From Candidatus Omnitrophota bacterium (lineage in GTDB: Bacteria > Omnitrophota > Gorgyraeia > Aquiviventales > Aquiviventaceae), in contig JACQRE010000027.1 in the NCBI GenBank assembly GCA_016206585.1, positions 1 to 5,715 on the forward strand: a DNA stretch of 5,715 nucleotides, written 5' to 3'. The position numbers and the translations under genes were made by a program. Under the pieces are notes generated by a model, which saw only the letters and a program-made list of their open reading frames with translations, made no database searches and was not told where the DNA came from. This document shows, in pieces, positions 1 through 5,566 of this stretch (position 1 is its first letter; each line of letters starts with the position of its first letter).

Positions 1-103
1 GGTTGATCTCGTAGGCGATGGCGTAGTGGGTGGGGCGGCACATGAGGAACGAGTGATGAGTGACGAGTGGCGGGTGACGAGAAACGGGGGACCGCGCGGA
101 CAT
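1..103 (-). CDS. Guanidino-group-modifying enzyme (arginine dihydrolase/DDAH/amidinotransferase-like), N-terminal fragment
   Basis: Only the 5' end is present; the gene continues off the left edge. Reading the minus strand, the last residues visible are MCRPTHYAIAYEIN, which matches the first beta-strand region (pattern LMCxPxxYxxxYxINPWM) of the family that holds cyanobacterial arginine dihydrolase (ArgZ/AgrE N-terminal domain), dimethylarginine dimethylaminohydrolase and amidinotransferases. Two in-frame ATGs are possible, at 103-101 and 43-41. I prefer the upstream one: it puts SFL directly before MCRP, as family members usually have, and lies 5 bp after the stop of the upstream gene. However, its first 20 codons run through a heptamer repeat, and neither ATG has a good ribosome-binding site. 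The neighbouring ornithine cyclodeaminase-type gene favours an arginine-to-ornithine role over methylarginine hydrolysis. This is inference; the catalytic residues lie outside the window. Confidence 0.6.
   Translation of the reverse strand, partial: MSARSPVSRHPPLVTHHSFLMCRPTHYAIAYEIN
42..83. repeat. Heptamer tandem repeat (about six units)
   Basis: On the plus strand, consecutive 7-mers from 49 are ACGAGTG, ATGAGTG, ACGAGTG, GCGGGTG and ACGAGAA, preceded by the related ATGAGGA at 42-48. The consensus is RYGAGTG, or CACTCRT on the minus strand. The array lies between the ornithine cyclodeaminase-type gene and the best-conserved part of the next gene, and overlaps the uncertain 5' end of that gene. 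Because 7 is not a multiple of 3, it encodes no repeating peptide, which suggests it is a non-coding array or has only recently been captured as coding. It resembles in form the short tandem heptamer repeats known in cyanobacterial intergenic regions, but the sequence differs. Confidence 0.75.
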
Positions 104-108
104 GCGGC

Positions 109-1323
109 CTAGAGGCGGAGGGCGGAACACAGCTCGCGGAGGAAGGATTCGCTGTCGGAGACGATGCCGATGCCCTGGAAGGTGCCGCGGTCGGAGAGCT
201 TCGTGACCACGGCCGGGTTGATGTCCACGCAGATCGTCTTGACGGTGGCGGGCAGCATGTTGCCCGTGGCGATGGCGTGCAGGGTCGAGGCGATCATGAG
301 CGCCATGCCCACGCCGGGAATCAGGCGGCGCATGGCCTCCTGGGCCTCGAGCGTGTCGGTGATCACATCCGGCAGCGGCCCGTCGTCGCGGACCGAGCCG
401 GACAGGACGAACGGCACGCGGCGGGTCACGCACGCGTGCATGATGCCGCGCTTCAGGATCCCGCGGCGCACCGCGCCCCGGATGCTGCCCACGTGGCGGA
501 TGGTGTTGATGGCGCGCATGTGGTGATCATGCCCGTCCTTGACCGCCTCCCCGCGGTCGAGCCGCACGCCCAGCGACGTGCCGTAGAGCGCGGATTCGAT
601 GTCGTGCGTGGCCAGCCCGTTGCCGGCGAAGAGCGCGTGGACGAAGCCCGCCCGGATGAGCCGCTCCAGGTACGGGCCGCTGCCCGTGTGGACGACGGCG
701 GGTCCCGCGACGACGAGGATCTTCTGCCCCGCGCGCCGGATCGTGCGCATCTCCCGCGCGAGGCGCTGGATGAGCTGCCCCTTGGGCTTCTCCGAGGAGA
801 CGGCGCTGCCCATGAACTGGAACACCTCAGCCTGCCGCGCGCGCTCCAGCGGGGTCACCTTGATCCCTTCGGCGCCGCAGACGACCCAGTCGCCCTTGCG
901 GATCGAGGCCATCGGGGCGCAGCGCGCGCGCCCCGTGATGGGATCGACGACGATCCCGCAGTCCATCTCGATCCGCTCCACCTTCCGCCACCGGCCGCGG
1001 AAGCGCACGTCGGTGGAGAGGTTGGTGGTGGAGTAGAACGCGGGCGGGAAGACGCCCTCCTTCGTGGCGCGCACGAGGTGGACGTCCCGCAGGGAGGCGG
1101 GCACGGCTCCCAGGCGCGCGACCCGCTTGAGGATGTGATCGAGGTGGCGCAGCGACTCCGCGTGGATGCGCAGCCGCGCGCGGGAAGGGTCCGTCTTGCG
1201 CTTGCCGATAGCGATCTCGAGGATTTCGAAGGTCCCGTCGAGGTCCATGATCTCATCCAGGATCTTCGGCAAGATCAGCGAGTCGATGATGTGCCCCTGG
1301 ATCTGCACGATCTCGGACGCCAT
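109..1323 (-). CDS. TIGR00300 / LOR-SDH family protein, probable NAD-dependent ornithine cyclodeaminase
   Basis: Complete 404-residue protein, about the usual length for this family. It starts MASEIVQIQGHIIDS and continues with the N-terminal LOR/SDH conserved region (LPKILDEI, FEILEIAIGKRK; roughly residues 1-100), a central MDCGIVVDP segment, and a dinucleotide-binding C-terminal domain with VVAGPAVVHTGSGPYL (His at about residue 212), FAGNGLATHDIE, GPLPDVITDT and ATVKTICVDINP. Members of this family include the methanococcal alternative ornithine cyclodeaminase and the C-terminal domain of cyanobacterial AgrE/ArgZ, which convert ornithine to proline and ammonia. Older annotations call it a bifunctional lysine-oxoglutarate reductase/saccharopine dehydrogenase region. 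The ORF stays open 22 codons further upstream, but the family N-terminus begins at this ATG and a TGnTATACT promoter lies 9 bp before it. The gene is followed within 5 bp by a guanidino-enzyme gene (likely operon) and is divergent from putA, which supports a role in arginine/ornithine catabolism. Family assignment is firm; the exact reaction is inferred. Confidence 0.9.
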   Translation of the reverse strand: MASEIVQIQGHIIDSLILPKILDEIMDLDGTFEILEIAIGKRKTDPSRARLRIHAESLRHLDHILKRVARLGAVPASLRDVHLVRATKEGVFPPAFYSTTNLSTDVRFRGRWRKVERIEMDCGIVVDPITGRARCAPMASIRKGDWVVCGAEGIKVTPLERARQAEVFQFMGSAVSSEKPKGQLIQRLAREMRTIRRAGQKILVVAGPAVVHTGSGPYLERLIRAGFVHALFAGNGLATHDIESALYGTSLGVRLDRGEAVKDGHDHHMRAINTIRHVGSIRGAVRRGILKRGIMHACVTRRVPFVLSGSVRDDGPLPDVITDTLEAQEAMRRLIPGVGMALMIASTLHAIATGNMLPATVKTICVDINPAVVTKLSDRGTFQGIGIVSDSESFLRELCSALRL

Positions 1324-1332
1324 GGCTCCCGT

Positions 1333-1341
1333 AGTATACCA
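1333..1341 (-). promoter_or_regulatory. Extended -10 promoter for the ornithine cyclodeaminase-type gene
   Basis: The minus strand reads TGGTATACT, an extended -10 element (TGn followed by TATACT), ending 9 bp before the ATG at 1323. No recognisable -35 hexamer lies 16-18 bp upstream, which is acceptable for an extended -10 promoter. Transcription would start 2-4 bases before the ATG, giving an almost leaderless mRNA. A GGGAG run sits 2 bp before the ATG, too close for a normal Shine-Dalgarno site. An AT-rich hexamer is rare in DNA this GC-rich, and the same element occurs before putA. Confidence 0.6.
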
Positions 1342-1397
1342 CCCCGCACATCCTCCCGCCCGCCTCCCGAACCGTCCCTTTTCTACCACCGGCGGGT

Positions 1398-1504
1398 CCT
1401 GCGACCGAGGCGGGCACCCCGCCGAGAGGCGGGGTCGCCGACGGGAGTGCCGTGAGCCGCAGGCTGACGGCGCGCTGCGTCACCCGCCGGATACCCGGAG
1501 CGCG
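1398..1504. other. Cluster of GC-rich hairpins in the divergent intergenic region
   Basis: Three stem-loops stand almost end to end. Hairpin A is ACCCCGCC/GGCGGGGT (1416-1423 with 1428-1435), 8 bp with a GAGA (GNRA) tetraloop. Hairpin B is GCCGTGAGCC/GGCTGACGGC (1449-1458 with 1462-1471), 9 of 10 paired with a GCA loop. Hairpin C is CGCGCT/AGCGCG (1471-1476 with 1499-1504), enclosing a CCGG-ATAC-CCGG hairpin. An alternative 6-bp long-range stem, CCTGCG (1398-1403) with CGCAGG (1458-1463), would enclose hairpin A and disrupt hairpin B. This could be an operator region for the divergent promoters or part of a structured leader. No known riboswitch signature is recognised, and GC-rich DNA forms chance stems easily. 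Confidence 0.4.
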
Positions 1505-1540
1505 ATCGGCCAACCGGAACCAGCCCCAGAGAGAAATTTG

Positions 1541-1545
1541 AGGAG
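1541..1545 (+). promoter_or_regulatory. Shine-Dalgarno-like AGGAG for an alternative putA start
   Basis: AGGAG lies 8 bp before an in-frame GTG at 1554, an ideal distance. If used, PutA would be 996 residues, beginning MARRGDILTL. This conflicts with the promoter read at 1549-1576, which would start transcription near the ATG at 1584. The ten extra codons include ATA and CTA, which look out of place in this GC-rich gene. Confidence 0.4.
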
Positions 1546-1548
1546 AAG

Positions 1549-1576
1549 TTGGCGTGGCAAGGCGCGGTGATATACT
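1549..1576 (+). promoter_or_regulatory. putA promoter with extended -10
   Basis: TTGGCG (1549-1554, 4 of 6 to the -35 consensus), a 16-bp spacer, then TATACT (1571-1576) preceded by TGA, giving an extended -10 of TGATATACT. The element ends 7 bp before the ATG at 1584, so transcription would begin at or next to that ATG and give a leaderless putA mRNA. It is the same TGnTATACT element that precedes the divergent gene, and I see no other TATACT in the window. Confidence 0.6.
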
Positions 1577-1583
1577 AACGCTC

Positions 1584-4544
1584 ATGGCGGCAGAAGGGTG
1601 GGGTACACGGCAGCTCGATCTGCAGGCGCTCGAGGCGCGCACGCAGGCCATCGGCCGCGAGCTCTTCGCCGCGGCGACGCGGGAGCACGCGCACCTCTCC
1701 GTCCTGAACCGGTGGACCGCGCAGGTCCTCGCGTGGTGTCTCTCGGATCCCGCCGTCAAATCCCGCGTCCTCGGCTTCATCGACGTCCTCCCCAGTCTGG
1801 CCACCCCGCGCGAGATCGCCCGGCACGTCCGCGAGTACTTCCCGCCGGACTTCCGCCTCCCCGTCGCCCTGCGGCTCGGCACCGAGCTCGCGCGCCCCGG
1901 CCTGCTGACACAGGGAGCACTCGCACTCCTCATCAAGCAGATCGTGGAGCGCGTCGCCGGACAGTTCATCGCCGAGCACGCGCCGGATCGGGCCCGCACG
2001 GTGATCGCGGAGCTCGCCGCCCGGGGGGCCACGTGCAGCCTAGATGTCCTGGGCGAACAGGTGCTCACGGAGGCGGAGGCGGACCGGTACGTGGCCCAGT
2101 GCCGCACGCTGCTCGAGCTCAGCGCCGCCGCCACGCCGTCCCCCAACCTCTCCGTGAAGCCCTCCGCGCTGACACCCCGCTTTGATCCGGTCAGCCCGGC
2201 CCAGAGCCTCGAGCGGGCGGCCCGGCGGATCGTGCCGCTGCTCCGGTTGGCGTCGGAGCACGGTGCGGTCGTCAACCTCGACATGGAGCAGTACGAGCTG
2301 CGGGATCTGACGCTCGAGCTCGCGAAGCAGCTCCTGGTCCATCCGGAAGCCGGGAGCCCCCACACCAAAGGATTTGGTGTGGGGGCGGGGCTCGGGATCG
2401 TGATCCAGGCGTACCTGCGGGATTCGGACCGGGTGACCGAGGAGCTCCTGTCGTGGCTGGCCGCGCATGAGCGGACGCTGACGGTCCGGCTCGTCAAGGG
2501 CGCGTATTGGGACTCCGAACTCGCCCAGTCCCGGCAGCGCGGCTGGCCTGCCCCGGTCTATGAGACGAAGGCGGAGACCGACCTGGCATTTGAGCGGCTC
2601 ACCCGCGCGCTGCTCGGCGCCCACCCGCTCGTCACGACGGCGGTCGCCTCGCACAACGTGCGCTCCATCGCCCACGCGATGGCCGCCGCCGAGGCGCTCG
2701 GCCTGTCGAAGGACCAGCTCGAGTTCCAGCTGCTCTACGGGATGGGCGATGCGATCCATGCGGCGATGGTCTCGATGGGCTACCCCGTGCGGATCTACAC
2801 GCCGATCGGCGAGCTCATTCCCGGCATGGCCTATCTCGTGCGGCGGCTGCTGGAGAACACCGCGAACGACTCCTTTCTCCGGCAGGACTGGTGTCAGGAG
2901 TGCCCCGCCGACGAGCTGCTGCGACCGGCCACGGCGGCGGCCGTCCCGTCACCGCCCCGCGAGGCCGCTCAGGCCGGCGAACCACTGGCCGATTTTTCCA
3001 AGGCCTCGCCGCGCGACCGGCTGGCCGATGCCCTGAAGACCGTCACAGGTCAGCTGGGCCGCTCGTATCCGCTGCTCATCGGCGCGGACGCGATCAGGAC
3101 GTCGCAGGCGATCACCTCGCGCAACCCCGCGGCACCGGGCGAGGTCATCGGCCGGGTGGCTCAGGCCGGCCTGGTGGAGGTGAACCGGGCGGTGGCCATT
3201 GCCGCCGAGGCGCAGCGCGCGTGGGCGCAGGTGCCGGTGGAGGAGCGCGCGGCGTGCCTGCGCCGGGCGGCGCAACGACTGCGCGACCGGCGCGAGGAGC
3301 TCACCGCCTGGGAAATCGTGGAGGTCGGCAAGACGTGGCGGGAAGCGGACGCGGACGTCGTCGAGGCGATCGAGTATCTGGAGTACTACAGCGAGCGGAT
3401 GGTGGAGTTGGCGGCCGGCAGGCCGCTCGCGCAGCGGCCCGGTGAGCGGAACCTCTACACCTATGGACCGCGCGGGGTGGCGGCGGTCATCGCGCCGTGG
3501 AACTTTCCGTTGGCCATCCTCCTGGGCATGGCCTCAGCGGCGCTGGCCGCCGGCAACGCCGTCATCCTCAAGCCGGCCGAACAGTCCTCGGTGATCGCCG
3601 CCCGGCTCGTCCAGCTCCTTCGCGAGGCGGGGATCCCGCCCGGCGCGCTGCAGTTCCTGCCCGGCCTCGGGGAGCAGGTGGGTGCCGTGCTGGTGCGCCA
3701 TCCCGGCGTGCACGCCGTCCTGTTCACCGGCTCGAAATCGGTGGGCCTGTCCATCCTCGAGGCGTGCGGGCAGGTGCTGCCGGGCCAGCGGTTCATCAAG
3801 CACGCCGTCGTGGAGATGGGCGGCAAGAACGCGGTCATCGTCGATGCGGATGCGGACCTGGATGCGGCGGTGTCCGGCGTCCTGACCTCCGCGTTCGGTT
3901 ACGGCGGGCAGAAGTGTTCGGCCGCCTCACGCCTCATCCTGCATGAGCGGATCGCCGGCCGGTTCCTCCAGCGGCTGGCCGATGCGGCCGACCGGCTCGT
4001 CGTGGGCAATCCGGCGGATCCTAGCACCGATGTGGGCCCGCTCATCGAGCTCTCGGCGGTGCGCCGCCTCGTCGAGGCGGCGGCCCACGCCCGGGAGGTC
4101 GGCACGATCGTCTACGAGTACCCCGCAAACCGGCTGCCGGGCTCCGGCTACTTCGTGGGCCCAGCCATCGCGGCCGACGTGCCGAGGCAGGACCGCCTGG
4201 CGCGCGCGGAGCTGTTCGGTCCGCTGGTGTGCGCGTTCCGGGTCAAGACGTTCGAGGAGGCGCTGGAGGTGGCGAACGACGCGGACTACGCGTTGACCGG
4301 CGGCGTCTACTCCCGATCGCCCTCGCATCTGGCGTGGGCCGCCCGCGCGTTTGACGTCGGCAATCTCTACCTCAACCGGCCCATCACCGGGGCGAGAGTC
4401 GGCCGCCAGCCGTTTGGCGGCCATCGCTTCTCCGGGCTCGGCACGAAGGCCGGCGGACCCGACTATCTCCTGCAACTGCTCCTGCCCAAGACCGTCTGCA
4501 CGAATACGGCCCGACACGGAATTCCCTTAGAACCGGTTTCATAA
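1584..4544 (+). CDS. putA: Bifunctional proline dehydrogenase / L-glutamate gamma-semialdehyde dehydrogenase (PutA)
   Basis: Oxidises proline to P5C with FAD, then P5C/glutamate-semialdehyde to glutamate with NAD+, in a single polypeptide that channels the intermediate. Numbered from ATG 1584 (986 aa): an N-terminal helical arm (1 to ~100); a proline dehydrogenase barrel (~100-430) with SVKPSAL (190-196), NLDMEQYELRD, GIVIQAYLRDS, RLVKGAYWDSE (Lys305), LLYGMGDAI and RRLLENT (Arg420/421, Glu424); a linker; and an aldehyde dehydrogenase domain (~480-970) with PWNFP (Asn640), KPAEQSS, FTGSKSVG, VEMGGKN (Glu744), GQKCSA (catalytic Cys778, 34 residues after the Glu) and PFGGHRFSGLGTKAGG. There is no ribbon-helix-helix DNA-binding domain and no extra C-terminal domain, so this is a minimal type A PutA that cannot autorepress as E. 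coli PutA does. An 8-residue-scale insertion near residues 258-268 is encoded by a palindrome. An alternative GTG start at 1554 would add ten residues. The gene is divergent from the ornithine cyclodeaminase-type gene and convergent with the M48 gene. Confidence 0.95.
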   Translation: MAAEGWGTRQLDLQALEARTQAIGRELFAAATREHAHLSVLNRWTAQVLAWCLSDPAVKSRVLGFIDVLPSLATPREIARHVREYFPPDFRLPVALRLGTELARPGLLTQGALALLIKQIVERVAGQFIAEHAPDRARTVIAELAARGATCSLDVLGEQVLTEAEADRYVAQCRTLLELSAAATPSPNLSVKPSALTPRFDPVSPAQSLERAARRIVPLLRLASEHGAVVNLDMEQYELRDLTLELAKQLLVHPEAGSPHTKGFGVGAGLGIVIQAYLRDSDRVTEELLSWLAAHERTLTVRLVKGAYWDSELAQSRQRGWPAPVYETKAETDLAFERLTRALLGAHPLVTTAVASHNVRSIAHAMAAAEALGLSKDQLEFQLLYGMGDAIHAAMVSMGYPVRIYTPIGELIPGMAYLVRRLLENTANDSFLRQDWCQECPADELLRPATAAAVPSPPREAAQAGEPLADFSKASPRDRLADALKTVTGQLGRSYPLLIGADAIRTSQAITSRNPAAPGEVIGRVAQAGLVEVNRAVAIAAEAQRAWAQVPVEERAACLRRAAQRLRDRREELTAWEIVEVGKTWREADADVVEAIEYLEYYSERMVELAAGRPLAQRPGERNLYTYGPRGVAAVIAPWNFPLAILLGMASAALAAGNAVILKPAEQSSVIAARLVQLLREAGIPPGALQFLPGLGEQVGAVLVRHPGVHAVLFTGSKSVGLSILEACGQVLPGQRFIKHAVVEMGGKNAVIVDADADLDAAVSGVLTSAFGYGGQKCSAASRLILHERIAGRFLQRLADAADRLVVGNPADPSTDVGPLIELSAVRRLVEAAAHAREVGTIVYEYPANRLPGSGYFVGPAIAADVPRQDRLARAELFGPLVCAFRVKTFEEALEVANDADYALTGGVYSRSPSHLAWAARAFDVGNLYLNRPITGARVGRQPFGGHRFSGLGTKAGGPDYLLQLLLPKTVCTNTARHGIPLEPVS
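2356..2386. repeat. Perfect 14-bp palindrome inside putA (possible in-frame palindromic insertion)
   Basis: GCCCCCACACCAAA (2356-2369) and TTTGGTGTGGGGGC (2373-2386) are exact reverse complements around a GGA loop. The segment encodes roughly S-PHTKGFGVG-A, between LLVHPE and LGIVIQAYLRDS of the proline dehydrogenase barrel. Other PutAs usually have about seven residues here (of the type FRDWPDV), so this copy appears about eight residues longer, in a surface-loop position. Its AT-containing core and glycine-rich product differ from the surrounding sequence. The element may be a small mobile or repeat palindrome that entered the gene in frame, or a strong hairpin affecting the mRNA. I see no second copy in the window. 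Confidence 0.8.
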
Positions 4545-4570
4545 ATCCGCGGGGGGAAAGCACCCGGCCG

Positions 4571-5566
4571 CTAGCGCTGGGCTTCCAACGCGTCGATCTG
4601 CCGCTGCAGGTTGTTCCAGCTCACCGAGCCGACGGGATACAGTCGTTGGGCCTCGCGCCACTGTTTCAGCCGCGCCGTCCGAGCCGCCGTCTGAGCGGGT
4701 GACGAACGCGTGTCGACGCCCCCGGCAGGTGCCGCGCCGAGGCGGCCGGTCTCTGCCAGGTACCGCTCCAGGTACTGGCGGCGAATGGCCACGTAGGGGT
4801 GGGTGCGCAAAAACGGAGACGGGTTTTCGAACCGTTCGAAGTCCTGCAGCAGCGCCAGCGCCGCCTTCGGCTCGAACCCCGCCTGGATCACATACCGGAT
4901 GCCCAGCTGATCCGCTTCCAGCTCCTGCTCCTGGCTGAACCCGCTGTCGGCCACATCCTTGAGGAGCGACGCGGCATTGACGGCCACCTGTCCGGCCTGC
5001 TGGATGGCGGGGCTGGCCTGCTGCGTCGCCGCCGAGGCGCCCGCCGCGACGAGGGCGATCAACAGCTGCCGCTGCTGCATCGTGCGGTAGCGCTTCACGA
5101 GATGCTGGGCGACCGTGTGAGCGATCTCATGGCTGAGCACGAACGCCAGCTCATCCGGACGGCCGCCGCGTTGAGCGAGGTAGTTGATCATGCCCGTGGA
5201 GAGGTAGATGCGCCCGTCGGCGAGTGCTGCGGCGTTGGGGTCCTCGTCCGGATAGAGGTACGCGCGATACCGCAGCGAGGGCCGCTCGGTGACGCGGCTG
5301 AGCCGGTCGACGAGCGGCTGCACCTCGAAGCCGCGCAGCCGTTCCGCGGGGCCGATCGGACGCGCGCCCTCCTGCTCGAACTCTTTCCCCTGGACGGCGC
5401 TGATCGCCCGTTCGATGTGGAGCGCTTCACCTGACTCTTCAGGCATGGGGGCCGGGCGCAGCGCGTACTGCGGGGTGGCGCACCCCGCCAAAGGAACACA
5501 ACAAGCGACAACACCAAGGAACAACATCCTTCGCAGCAACTGATGAAAGAAACTCCTTCGCGACAA
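4571..5566 (-). CDS. M48-family zinc metallopeptidase, lipoprotein
   Basis: A periplasmic, membrane-anchored peptidase, resembling the BepA/LoiP-type M48 proteins that remove misassembled envelope proteins. From the TTG at 5566 (331 aa) it has a signal peptide with two twin-arginine pairs (SRRSFFHQLLRR), a hydrophobic stretch and an LAGC lipobox (Cys29); then ALADGRIYLSTGMINYL; the zinc motif HEIAH (His146, Glu147, His150); a hydrophobic Ala-rich segment; EQELEADQLG with the third zinc ligand (about Glu217); and RTHPY. A C-terminal helical tail ends NNLQRQIDALEAQR. There is no TPR repeat domain, unlike BepA. The start is uncertain. The ATG at 5527 gives 318 aa but a signal without positive charge, and the ATG at 5698 adds 44 repeat-derived residues ahead of the TTG. 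TTG gives the most convincing signal peptide but lacks a well-spaced Shine-Dalgarno. The signal-peptide codons are much less GC-rich than the mature part. The gene is convergent with putA, 26 bp between stops, and functionally unrelated as far as can be seen. Confidence 0.9.
   Translation of the reverse strand: MSRRSFFHQLLRRMLFLGVVACCVPLAGCATPQYALRPAPMPEESGEALHIERAISAVQGKEFEQEGARPIGPAERLRGFEVQPLVDRLSRVTERPSLRYRAYLYPDEDPNAAALADGRIYLSTGMINYLAQRGGRPDELAFVLSHEIAHTVAQHLVKRYRTMQQRQLLIALVAAGASAATQQASPAIQQAGQVAVNAASLLKDVADSGFSQEQELEADQLGIRYVIQAGFEPKAALALLQDFERFENPSPFLRTHPYVAIRRQYLERYLAETGRLGAAPAGGVDTRSSPAQTAARTARLKQWREAQRLYPVGSVSWNNLQRQIDALEAQR

Noticed and set aside
67..1455. A 462-codon open frame on the plus strand, antisense to the LOR/SDH gene
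   Set aside because: Its translation is rich in Asp, Arg, His and Ala without recognisable motifs, typical of the antisense frame of a GC-rich gene. The opposite strand encodes a clear conserved protein.
1398..1504. A known riboswitch (glycine, guanidine-I, SAM/SAH or cobalamin type)
   Set aside because: I compared the conserved cores I know for these classes and none is present, so I describe only the stems.
1253..2497. A 414-codon open frame on the minus strand spanning the intergenic region and the start of putA
   Set aside because: Low-complexity Ser/Arg/Ala composition, no domain motifs, and overlap with two well-supported genes and both promoters.
4545..4571. Possible terminator hairpin between the convergent putA and M48 genes
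   Set aside because: Only GCGG/CCGC and a short GGG/CCC pairing with mismatches, and no T-run on either strand. Too weak to call.
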